A DNA stretch of 64,000 nucleotides, taken from positions 4,216,001 through 4,280,000 of the forward strand of contig JAHQIY010000004.1 in NCBI GenBank assembly GCA_019054805.1. The letters are read 5' to 3'. Shown piece after piece: positions 1-9,150 of this stretch (position 1 is the first letter of the stretch; each line of letters begins with the position of its first letter). Both the position numbers and the translations under genes were made by a program. Origin of the DNA: Brachionus manjavacas (lineage: Eukaryota; Rotifera; Eurotatoria; Ploima; Brachionidae). The notes below the pieces were generated by a model that was given only the letters and a program-made list of their open reading frames with translations, was not told the origin of the DNA and ran no database searches.

Positions 1-3000
1 TGAGTCCTTTAAAAACAATCATTTAAAATCATATTACTTTTCTTTTCTTTTTAAAAATGAATGATATTACGAATTTTCGTATCCAACCAGTATATGCATG
101 TGAAGATCTACAGATAGGTCTTTTGGTATAGTCAATGGAATAGTCAAATAATTCCCCAATTGGTTATTTGGCGGGTGTCTAGTTAAGTAAAGATAAAATA
201 AAATAAATTTAGAAATTTGAAAAAAAATCCAAATTACACCACGTAGCTCTCTCCTTTGAATATGCCTTCGGCAAAATTTATTACTGCTCTAATAATGGTG
301 TCTTTAAAAGCAAAAAAATTTAATTCTTATTCCAAATTCATTTAAAATATACCGTTATTTGTTTTCATTATAATCGCCACATGTCCTTTTATAGAGCCAT
401 TTTGTAATACAGTTGTAAATTTTGATTGAATTTGAGTATTCGCCTTTTAATTACATAATATATTTGTGAACCAAAGCTTATCTTAATGAGTCCAGATATT
501 TTTTTTGAATTTCAAAAATTTATTAAATAAAAAAAAAACAATATTTATTTGAAGAAAATATTTTTTCAAGGTTTTTGATTTTTATGGTCATTATAAAAAA
601 ACAGGAGTTTCAAGTCCGGATTTTTTTTTCACAAGTCCGATAAGTGTCAATTGTGCACTTAAAAAAAAAAATTGTCCGGTCTTTGGCTTTTTTTTAATGA
701 CTTGGGCTTTAATTTAGGATAATTAAACAACTCTGAAAAAACTATTTCCCATCAATCGCATTCAAGGTTTTTTAAAATAGAGAATTCAACAGAGTCCTTT
801 AACTCCATTGAGAGAAAAATCTAGAAGAAGAAAAAAATTGAATTCAACAATTGAAAGTGAACTTTTATCTTATATTTTTAATTAATTAGTTGAATTAAAA
901 AATTGATTTTATTAAAGGCGTGTATTTAACCTTCTTACAAAAATAAATTATTTGCTGACAATTTTTTTCTGACTAAATTAATTAATGTACTGACAAATTA
1001 ATTATTATATGAATTATTTGGTCGTACTAAATTTTTATTTTTGTCACTGAAAAATAATTTTTTGTCAAAATTTAATACAATTAGTCACTTTTTTATTAAA
1101 AAAAAAATTATTTTGTCAGTAAGAAAAAATAGAAGCCTAAATTAAATACTAACCTTAATTAGTCAAATAAAAGAAGGTTCAATTTATAAAGAATTGCTTT
1201 TTTTCGTATTCTATCAAAAATTGACTTAACTAAAAAGCTATTTTCTGAAGTTTCAATGATTGGAACTTTCTTCTATTTGAGGTATTACAGTATTTTTTAC
1301 ATTAATTAATAATTTTTAATTTTTTAAAATTCAATCACCTAGAAAAAAATTAAAAAGTTCTTATTATTTTCCTTTATAAAATAATATATTTGTATTAGTT
1401 GTTCAAACAGCTTCAACTCCAGTTGAAACTGAATTAACAAGAACTATAAAAAATACTTTTGGGCAGCTTTGAATAATCATGAATATGAAGAAAAAAAATT
1501 ATTAATTATTTTCATTTAATTTGCTTTTAGAATATTTTATTTCGGAAGTTTATTTATTTATATGCCATAAATTTTTTTACATTATTATATGTAGGGTAAT
1601 AAATATTTGGCTGAAAGGATGGACTAAGTTCCATTTCAAACTTTCTTGCTATAGTCTTAAGTCCTATTTGTTCACCTAATGGACTAGACCCAAATTTTGT
1701 GTCAGGTAAATTTCACGTCCACTTTTAAAAATCTCACTTAATTTTCTTGACAAAAGATCTTAAAAATTTATCGAAAAATTGTTCATGTTAAATAGTTTTA
1801 AGGGCTTTTTTTATTAAAATTTCAATTTTGATCTTATAATTTAATTTCAAAATATTTAGTTAAAATTTTACTATTATATAATCATAGTTGAATAATCATA
1901 ATCTAATTAAAAAAAAATCAAAATTTTTGTTTTCAAAATAGATTTCATGTAAGCTAAAGCCTTTGACCCTTAACTAAAACTTCTACTCTTCTTAATTAAA
2001 ATTGAGCTCCTCATTGCAGAAAAATCTTGTAAAAAAGTCTCCTTGCCAATAATGACTTTTTCGACTTGGACTCTTATACAAGTGTGGCAAAATTTGGATC
2101 ATTTTCCCACACTTGTATTGATTTGAGATCATAAATAGAATCCTATTTTATTTTAATTTAAAAATTAGAGTTTCAAAATTGTTTTTACAGGTATTCCAGT
2201 TGATTGTTCACCAAACTCGTCGAATTTTGTTTGAACAGATGGCTTGGACGCTTCTTCTAAATTGCTCAACTCAAGCATTAGATTCTAAAAATAAACAAAT
2301 TTAATTTTAATAGTATAATTTTCCTCAAATCAAAAAATACTTGTTTCCTTTGAGCCATATCTCGAATGGCATCCTGGTTGACATTTCTGTCCGATGTCAT
2401 GTTGATAACATCAGAAGGCATTGGCTTGTATCCTCTGACTTCCCCTTCAGTTGAACAACAAATTAATTGATCTATGCCATCCATTTTATAGTCCGCCTTG
2501 GCATAAAGCATAAAAATTAATCTCAAACCCAGAATTTAAACTTGTACATTTATAATGCCGGCAACCGAATGATCCATGTTACATTTGAATACAATTTCTC
2601 CATTTTTTATATTTCTTGCATCAATTTTTCCACTGCTCCATCCAGTAATCAATTCAGGCACACCATCGGCATTGATGTCAAAATTGTGAATAGCCATCGC
2701 ATTGTTCCTGCTCTAAACTAATTTCTTAACCCACTATTCATACTGTTTCCAAATTTTACCTTAATGCGCCAAGTTCTGATATTTTTGTCATACACTCCCA
2801 CGGATCCATTGGCCAAAGCATAGCCAAAATTGTTTGAAGTCAATCTAACAAGGTCCAAAATTGCCTAGTTCAGAAGACAAGCTTTAAAAAAGTGTTGGAA
2901 AAATTTTGCCTAATTCTACCTCTGTTTCGGACATTTCACCAATAATCTCATCATCTTTAAATATTCTTATGTCAAAATCTTCCGAACCAACCAAGAGTTC

Positions 3001-3635
3001 ATTGTGACTATCGTTATCGAAGTCAATAAGCTCTAAGGAACATACATTATCTCCTGTCACAGTCCACAGAACTTCCTCGCCGATGTTATTCAAAGCAATA
3101 ATTGAACAGTTGCCCCCAACTATCACGACTGGGTCTGTCATAGTTCCAAAATTTCCACATTCAATTGCATTTGCTCCATCTGGCAACTAAAATAAATAGT
3201 TTGAGAGAAAAAAAAATTTATTAATAATGGATTAGCTTACATCTTTGTAAAAAATGTCGCTGTTGTTGTGAACATCGTAGGCTAGCATGTTTGTTTTTGT
3301 TCCGATGAAGAGAAGCTCATTTTCTTTGGACGGGTCCAGCGAACCAGTGGTCAAGGAGCTAATCGTTGAATTTATGTTAAGTAAACTTAGATTGGAGTCA
3401 ACTACTGGTTCAATGTCTGCGCGACCAACTCCAGAAAATGAGTATTTTTGATGCGGATTATGAATAAATACCTGAAAAAAATATATATTGTTTAATTTTT
3501 TTTTAAATTTTATTTTACTTTTCCCGCTAGAGTAGCTGCTGTTAAGCAAGGATGAATGCCGTCATATTTGCCAATGGCCACTGTTCGCGAGCAGATTTTA
3601 TTATTCAATTTCAAAGAAAATATTGGTACAACCAT
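1..3635 (-). CDS. BBS2: BBS2, BBSome subunit (partial, 3' end off window)
   Basis: BBS2 is a subunit of the BBSome, the coat-like complex that moves membrane proteins in and out of cilia. Exons read on the minus strand: 3635-3519 (start ATG), 3471-3241, 3186-2920, 2864-2760, 2712-2548, 2496-2341, 2284-2189, 443-353, 301-238, 178-71 and 6 to the edge. All junctions have GT..AG ends and keep frame; introns are 47-64 nt except one of 1745 nt. Family landmarks in order are [19 protein letters not shown], the beta-propeller signature [50 protein letters not shown] and [13 protein letters not shown]. After the long intron come [18 protein letters not shown] and [11 protein letters not shown]. About 444 residues are visible against roughly 720 in vertebrates; the C-terminal helical part lies to the left. 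The last exons are short and lack long ORFs, so a simple ORF scan misses them. Confidence 0.95.
444..2188 (-). other. long BBS2 intron
   Basis: This 1.75-kb intron separates the exon ending in ..STGIP from the exon beginning ANTQIQ. It is AT-rich with no coding exon that I can see. It contains a partial copy of a dispersed repeat (about 1601-1650), a hairpin at 2076-2118 (12-bp arms ATACAAGTGTGG / CCACACTTGTAT) and low-complexity GACAA-rich sequence around 950-1130. All other BBS2 introns seen are under 65 nt, so this one has probably grown by insertion. Confidence 0.7.
1601..1650 (+). repeat. dispersed repeat copy inside BBS2 intron
   Basis: The segment contains TTTGGCTGAAAGG followed by GGACTAAG and a near-repeat of TCCATTCCAAACTT. 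The same string occurs at about 28816-28856, where it runs into an AATAAATAAATAAATAAA tail. This indicates a 3'-terminal fragment of a non-LTR retrotransposon or SINE family. Confidence 0.55.
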
Positions 3636-4034
3636 TTTTTTGTCAAATATTGATATCGGATTATAATATTTAGAAAAATTTAAAATTTAATTTTTTTTCC
3701 ATTGGTGACCATGGTAACCGGTGGAAGTGCTGGTTTATCTTCGAACAAGATGCGTTTTTTATTGTCTTATATTATCTATTTTAATTTATGTAGAGCAGAT
3801 TTAAATAAAATATTTTAATTTTATCATTTTATTGTAAATATTAAAAAATTGATTTTCTCAGCTTCAAGTGCCTAGGAATTTTGTGTTACATTATGCCTTG
3901 CTTGTATAATTGCCAATTTTATTCGAGTAAAATTTTTTAATTTACAATTTTTTTATGTCTAAATTTGTCTATTAATAGACAAAAAAAATTGTTAAAATTC
4001 ATCAATTTTTAGCTCTCTATAAAAGTTAGGAGTC
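3636..4034. promoter_or_regulatory. divergent promoter region BBS2 / 5-phosphatase
   Basis: Exactly 399 bp separate the start codons of BBS2 (minus strand) and the SKICH phosphatase (plus strand), so both genes must be transcribed from this interval or from 5' UTRs within it. Apart from the X-box at 3705-3718 and a GC-richer patch around it, the sequence is AT-rich with no recognisable TATA position or splice leader. The pairing is an observation; shared control is an inference. Confidence 0.55.
3705..3718. promoter_or_regulatory. X-box (RFX/DAF-19 binding site)
   Basis: GTGACCATGGTAAC fits the RFX X-box consensus of two half-sites around a central AT (ideal form GTTGCCATGGCAAC). It lies 70 bp upstream of the BBS2 start codon. 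In nematodes, flies and vertebrates, BBS and IFT genes typically carry such a site within about 200 bp of the start and are driven by RFX factors. Position, sequence and downstream gene all agree; binding has not been shown. Confidence 0.75.
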
Positions 4035-6652
4035 ATGGAAATTCGTAATAGGCAAAGTTTTCATCAAGCCCGACACAACGACCAGCTATCAAATTTCGAA
4101 AGCGATGGCTCTCAGCAGCCTTCTTATCAGAAATTAAAGTAGAATTTAAATAGTCAAACGATTTCCCTCAATTTAGTTTTTAATTAATATTCCAAAGGGT
4201 TTATATCTGTACATGGAATGTAAACACAAAAAATCCTAATTTCGATTTATCAGAATTAATACAGTTCGATTTGTCGCACCCACCTGAAATATGTGCTTTT
4301 GGGTAATTTTTAGAATCAAAATTTAAAAACTAAAGCAAAAAAATTTTTTTAAATTTTATTCAAAAAAGATTTCAAGAAATAAATTCAAAGCCTTGGCAGC
4401 GGATTGTGGATTTTTTCTTTAACGATCCTTGGACACAAAAACTGGACAGTTTATTAGGCGGAATGAATTTCGCAAGAGTAGAACAATTTAATTTAAAATT
4501 TTTTAAATATTTTTATTAATTGAAAAGGTTCAGTCAACTAGACTGGTCGGTATATTATTGAATATCTATATTAGAAAAAATCTTTTGCCACATCTAGTTT
4601 GCTGTTCGGAGGAGTGGGTTCGTCTTGGTCTTTTTGGTATTTGGGTAATTTGTTTTTTTTTAAATTTTAAAGTGAAAAATAAAAATACTTTAAATAAGGG
4701 AAATAAAGGTGCAAATATTTGCACATTTAAAATTGGTGGCACTAATCTTTGTTTTGTCAATACACATTTATCAGCACATGAGCATCAGGATAAAGAAAGA
4801 CTGATTGAACATTCGAAAATAATGTATCATCCATTTGAACTAGAAAAAAATACCCAATTTGTAATAGATCAAAGGTAATTTACTTGAGTTAATTTCATTT
4901 AGATAAAGTAAAAATTTTTAGTTATCTATTTTTTTTCGGTGATCTCAATTTTCGCATTGAAAATTTGGACATTTTTTATGTTCAAGATCTAATAGACCGA
5001 GGTGAATTTAAATTTCTACTGGATAATGACCAGGTAATTTTATATACTCTTTTTTTTCGGAATATAAATTAATTAAATATATTTTTTAATTCTTAAACTT
5101 CAAATTTTTTGAAATTTTCTGGAAGTGTTCATGAATATAATTTGTTCGTAAAACCAAAAAGGGGCATTTTCCCCTTTTTGATATTTAAGTGGTAAAGTTT
5201 GCTTTTTTAGACATCAAACAAAATTCAACCTCTCAATTTACAAAATAAATATCATAAAATTAAAATAGAACCAAAAAGCATTTGACCAAGAAGTTTTAAT
5301 TTTTATATGATTTTATTTTCCTATCGAAAATATCACACAAAGTTAGGTACTTTATGTGATTATATTAGGATTACATATATATTGATAAAGCCAAAGACCA
5401 CATTATTGAAGAATCAAATAATGCAACAAATTAGTTGATTTTAAAAAAAAAAGATGAAAAGTTAAAAAAAAATTTTATTCATTATTTAAAATGACTGCCT
5501 TTTGATTTTAAAAATGTCGAAAGTCGTTTTGGATTAGATTCAATGAGTTTCTGTACGGACAGGTCACAATCTTTTTGACCACTCTTTGTGTAAAGCCTTT
5601 TTTAAATTGTCTTTATGTTGATCAATAATTTTTTTATTTTAATTTTGGTTTTAATCAATCAATTAATTATTAGGAAAATAAAAAAAAAATAATTTCTCAG
5701 TTTTTACAGCATATTTAAAAGTAAAAGAGCTATAGTTGAATTATTTCATTCTAAGTTTCGTTTAGTAGAATTTGTGACAAGTTAATGGTATTTATTGAAA
5801 AATCAAAATAATTTTTTTTAGATTGATAATTTTAATAACTAGATCAATTTTTCTTTTAAAAAATATATTTTAGATTTGACTATATTAACTTTTATTTCTT
5901 TTTTTTTTAATTTTTATTTTTTAAGTTAAAAAAAAGCATAAGTAAGGAAAAGTGTTTTTCTTTGTTCAAAGAAGATACGATTAACTTTCCACCAACATAC
6001 AAGTTTAAATTGAACAGTGACGATTATGATTTGAGCAAAAAAAACCGAGTTCCGTCCTATTGTGACCGTGTCTTATACAAAATATCAAAAGATACATTTT
6101 TTTGCTCACCATTAGACTACAATCATATACCAAGTTTCAGACAAAGTGATCATCGGCCTGTGTTTGCTTCTTTTGAGATTACGACTTTGGATTTTCAAAA
6201 GGACGAGCCTGCAGTTAAATTTTTAAACATAGTTGCCAACAATGACCAAGATTTAGAAATTAATTACCAAATAAAAAATTCATGCAAAACTCATATCCGA
6301 GATTGGATTGCGGTCTATGACGTAAGTAGTTGTTAGCTTTAAAAATATTTTTTTCTAAGATTTAATAATAAAAGGCAAGTTTTAAAAGCATTGAAGATTA
6401 CGTTACGTATGTTTGGGCACCGAGAATTGAAGAACTTGAGAAATCTAATCTGAATTGTCACGAAAAAAGTAAACATAAAATAACACGAAAAAGTCTAAAT
6501 TAATTTCTATTTAAGTAAAAAGAATTTTTTGCCGTCAAGTTATTATTGATCAATCTTATGTCAGAGATGGAAATTTTATAATAGGTTATTTTAGTTACAA
6601 CAATAATTGTTTGCTTGGAATGAGCAGTATAGTACATATTGATCTTACTTAA
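4035..6652 (+). CDS. INPP5K: inositol polyphosphate 5-phosphatase with SKICH domain
   Basis: This enzyme removes the 5-phosphate from phosphoinositides such as PI(4,5)P2 and PI(3,4,5)P3, and from soluble inositol phosphates. Nine exons: 4035-4138, 4198-4302, 4369-4477, 4528-4644, 4699-4874, 4922-5033, 5926-6321, 6375-6468 and 6516-6652, 1350 nt in total, giving 449 aa (human INPP5K has about 448). Visible motifs are TWNVNTKNP near residue 40, QEINSKPW, STRLVGILL, GIW..GNKGANIC, the catalytic GDLNFRI, FPPTYKF, the catalytic PSYCDRVLY and SDHRPVFASFE. The C-terminal SKICH domain contains DWIAVYD..SIEDYVTYVWAP, FIIGYFSYN and GMSSIVHI. The catalytic residues look intact. INPP5J and CALCOCO-type SKICH proteins are the nearest alternatives, but length and short termini favour INPP5K. 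The start ATG is the first in-frame one before the catalytic domain. Confidence 0.92.
4645..4698 (+). other. 54-nt in-frame, stop-free intron
   Basis: This intron runs from GTAATT to TAAG between GIW and GNKGANIC of the 5-phosphatase. It is 54 nt long, a multiple of three, and contains no stop in the reading frame. Unspliced RNA would therefore encode 18 extra residues beside the substrate-binding loop. The family sequence GYWGNKGG shows that splicing restores the normal protein. Confidence 0.8.
5156..5179. repeat. hairpin in intron
   Basis: AAAAAGGGG and CCCCTTTTT form a perfect 9-bp stem around CATTTT. It may mark the end of the element that left the Tc1-like remnant further downstream; the outer boundaries are not clear. 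Confidence 0.5.
5488..5600 (-). pseudogene. Tc1/mariner transposase C-terminal remnant
   Basis: On the minus strand one frame reads LYTKSGQKDC, then VQKLIESNPKRL and FLKSKGSHFK. This matches the end of Tc1-like transposases, whose usual form is (C)QKLVDSMPKR..AVIKAKGGHTKY. Nothing upstream of it keeps the DDE domain, so it is a fossil lying inside the 5-phosphatase intron. Confidence 0.6.
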
Positions 6653-6717
6653 ATCGTTATTATAGATGCTAGTCTGCGTCAATTGAAGATTAAATTTTTG
6701 TATAATTATATTTTTAT

Positions 6718-6727
6718 AATAAATAAA
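6718..6727 (+). terminator. polyadenylation signals of the 5-phosphatase
   Basis: Two overlapping AATAAA hexamers begin 66 nt after the stop codon at 6650-6652. Spacing and sequence suit a 3'-end signal. Confidence 0.6.
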
Positions 6728-7099
6728 CATTTTAGATTTTAAAAAAAAAATTTAAAGATATCCAACTAAATAAGATTCTTAATCACAAAATAGTAACTCA
6801 AATAAATCATTTTTAAAATTTTCAAATAGTAGATTTGTTTGTTTTTGTTGCAGATTTATTTTTTAGTTACTTAAATCTAAATAAATTTTTTTGAATTATG
6901 AAAATAGTTTTAATTCAATCTTCAAACAAGTTTGGCTAAAAAAGTCGACTTAAATTGAAAAATATTTAATAAAATTTTAAAAACATTTAAGTATTTAGGA
7001 CTAGTAAAAAATACTGCGACCCAAATGGGTAAAGCTTTTACAAGCTTTAGCAAAATATAATTTTTTTTATTTAAGTTTAGTTTAAAAAATATTTTTGTT
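6728..7099. other. intergenic, no feature seen
   Basis: AT-rich sequence between the 3' end of the 5-phosphatase and the LINE relic. No ORF, repeat or RNA gene recognised. Confidence 0.6.
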
Positions 7100-7606
7100 T
7101 TAGAATTAACTGTTTCTTAAGACAGACTATTCCATATTTTAACCACACGATTTGTCAGAAAATGATAACGATGCACACAACTTTTGGCAACTTCTCTTAC
7201 CATGCATTTTGTGTGTTTCCTCAAATTGATTACTTGATTTGGAGAAAGGTTAATCCCATTAACAAGTTAAACACTTTCATAGCCATTAATGATTTTAAAG
7301 ATCTGAATAGAATCACCCTTCATTCTTCTTACTTTAAGATCAGTAAACTCTAACAACTCAAAACTTTTGTCATATTCGTAATATCGAAGGAAAGGAATGA
7401 TTCTTGTTGCTCTTCTCTGAACTTTTTCAAGTTGAACGGCCTGACTTTGTTTTTCCATTTAAGGTCATTTTGAATTTGAACATTTAGATACCTAAATCCT
7501 TTTCTAGAGTCGTTTTAGATAATTTTATAGTTCCATATTTATTAAAAATTGTTTAATCATAGTTTGAATTTTTTGAACCGATATGCATTACAAAGCATTT
7601 TTCGAT

Positions 7607-7614
7607 GTTTAAAT
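7607..7614. repeat. left target-site duplication of hAT-like element
   Basis: GTTTAAAT, repeated exactly at 8772-8779 on the other side of the element. Eight-bp duplications are characteristic of hAT transposons. Confidence 0.85.
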
Positions 7615-7625
7615 CAGAGTTGTTT

Positions 7626-8080
7626 TTAAGTCACAAGTCTTAAGTCAAGTCAAGTCAATGACTTGACTTAGATTTTTTTTTTTTTTTAAGTCAAGTCAAT
7701 GACTTAAAAAAATTTTTTTTTTTTTTTAAGTCAAGTCAATGACTTGACTTTAAATTTTTTTTTTTTTAAGTCAAGTCAATGACTTAAAATTATTTTTTTT
7801 TTTTTTTAAGTCAAGTCAATGACTTAAAAATATTTTTTTTTTTTTTTAAGTCAAGTCAATGACTTAAAAATATTTTTTTTAAGTCAAGTCAATGACTTAA
7901 AATTATTTTTTTTTTAAGTCAAGTCAATGACTTAAAAAATTTTTTTTAAGTCAAGTCAATGACTTAAAATTATTTTTTTTTAAGTCAAGTCAATGACTTA
8001 AAATTATTTTTTTTTTTTTCTTAAGTCAAGTCAATGACTTAAAATTTTTTTTTTTTTAAGTCAAGTCAATGACTTAAAAA
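7626..8080. repeat. left subterminal array, 12 palindromic units
   Basis: About twelve copies of AAGTCAAGTCAATGACTT, separated by T-tracts and short AT spacers with a period near 35-40 bp. Each unit has AAGTCA..TGACTT half-sites and could form a hairpin or bind a dimer. Confidence 0.9.
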
Positions 8081-8378
8081 TTTTAAAGTTTAAAAAATCG
8101 TTAAAAAAAGCGGCAAGTCAAAGTTACGGTCAACATTGTGGCGGGCGGTCATTTAGCCGTTCAGCTTGGCGGCCAGAATTTGGGACTGCGGCGCTGAAAA
8201 AAGATGCCAAAATATCATAAAAAATTAAAAAGTTAAGAAAATTAAATATGTTTATTAATTAAAAAAAACCATAATTTTATTAAAAAAAAAACCAACGGCC
8301 AACAATCATCCACTACCAATAATACTCAATTTTAATGAAATAAATAATTAAAAGTATTTCTAATCTAACTCATGACTT

Positions 8379-8756
8379 GACTTAAAAAAAAAAAAAAATT
8401 TTAAGTCATGACTTTGACTTAAAAAAAAAAAAAATTTAAGTTAAGTCATGACTTTGACTTGAAAAAAAAAAAAAATTTTAAGTCATGACTTTGACTTAAA
8501 AAAAAAAAAAAAATTTAAGTCATGACTTTGACTTAAAAAAAAAAAAAAAATTTTAAGTCATGACTTTGACTTAAAAAAAAAAAAAAAATTTTAAGTCATG
8601 ACTTTGACTTAAAAAAAAAAAAAAAAATTTTAAGTCATGACTTTGACTTAAAAAAAAAAAAAATTTAAGTCATGACTTTGACTTAAAAAAAAAAAAAATT
8701 TAAGTCAAGTCATAACTTTGACTTAAATTTTTGTGACTTAGACTTAAAACTGTGAC
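8379..8756. repeat. right subterminal array, about 10 palindromic units
   Basis: About ten copies of AAGTCATGACTTTGACTT separated by A-tracts. Reverse-complemented (AAGTCAAAGTCATGACTT), it matches the left unit except for a one-step rearrangement of the centre. The two arrays are thus inverted relative to each other and homogenised separately. Confidence 0.88.
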
Positions 8757-9150
8757 TTAAAAACAAGTCTGGTTTAAATCAAGAGACAAGCTTGAAATAT
8801 GATCTCATTATATCTTTTTGAAATAAAATATTGTCTTTTACATCTTTAACAATTGATAATATTTTATTATCATCAGCATATTTCTCATATTTATTTTTAA
8901 AAACATTTGAAAGATCACTTAAAAATATCAAAAAAGAAGCAGTCCTAAGACCGACCCTTGTGAGACTCCACTAGTAACTTCCAACTATTTAGACATTGAT
9001 GAACCTAAAATAACTCTCTGCTTTCTATTTGAAAGAAAATCTACTATCCAGTCAATTATTAATCCAGTAAAACTATAAGCTTTGAGTTTAAGAATTAAAA
9101 ATCTGTGCGAAACATTTAAGTATTTGGCAATTAGATTAAAAACAATAATA

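Larger units (their letters stand above)
5034..5925 (+). other. 892-nt intron of the 5-phosphatase
   Basis: This is the only long intron of the gene; the others are 46-66 nt. It contains a Tc1-like transposase remnant on the minus strand (5488-5600) and a GC-richer hairpin at 5156-5179, so it was probably enlarged by transposon insertion. Confidence 0.75.
7615..8771. mobile_element. non-autonomous hAT-like element with expanded arrays
   Basis: The element is flanked by GTTTAAAT (7607-7614 and 8772-8779). It begins CAGAGTTGTTTTTAAGTC and ends GACTTAAAAACAAGTCTG, which are imperfect terminal inverted repeats starting CAG, as in hAT elements. Almost all of it is two subterminal arrays in opposite orientation (7626-8080 and 8379-8756) around a GC-richer core at about 8100-8340. 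It carries no transposase. It lies inside the LINE relic: removing the element plus one duplication copy rejoins a frame reading LDLNIEKC across the site, so this is a later insertion. Confidence 0.87.
7100..9150 (-). mobile_element. decayed non-LTR retrotransposon (LINE), reverse transcriptase
   Basis: Read on the minus strand from about 9150 downwards: ILKLKAYSFTGLIIDWI, then FLSNRKQRVILG, SGVSQGSVLG, and the catalytic KYADDNKIL near 8870. Beyond the nested hAT-like element come LNIEKCFVMHIGSKN, EKDLGI, NDLKWKNKV, LEKVQRRATRIIPFLRYYEY and, at 7250-7110, REVAKSC..RYHFLTNRVVKIWNSLS. These are, in order, RT fingers/palm, the YADD motif and the thumb and tail of Jockey/CR1-like LINE polyproteins. 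Several stops and frameshifts, plus an internal deletion before LEKVQRRAT, make it dead. The 5' boundary is not clear. Confidence 0.85.

Noticed and set aside
4566..4760. 64-codon minus-strand ORF over the phosphatase
   Set aside because: Antisense shadow of exon 4, the short intron and exon 5 of the phosphatase; no independent evidence.
7162..7353. 63-codon plus-strand ORF
   Set aside because: Lies opposite the LINE RT tail, which explains the openness.
7626..8756. CRISPR-like regular repeats
   Set aside because: Spacers are T- or A-tracts, not unique sequences; the arrays lie within terminal inverted repeats and an 8-bp target duplication in a eukaryotic genome.
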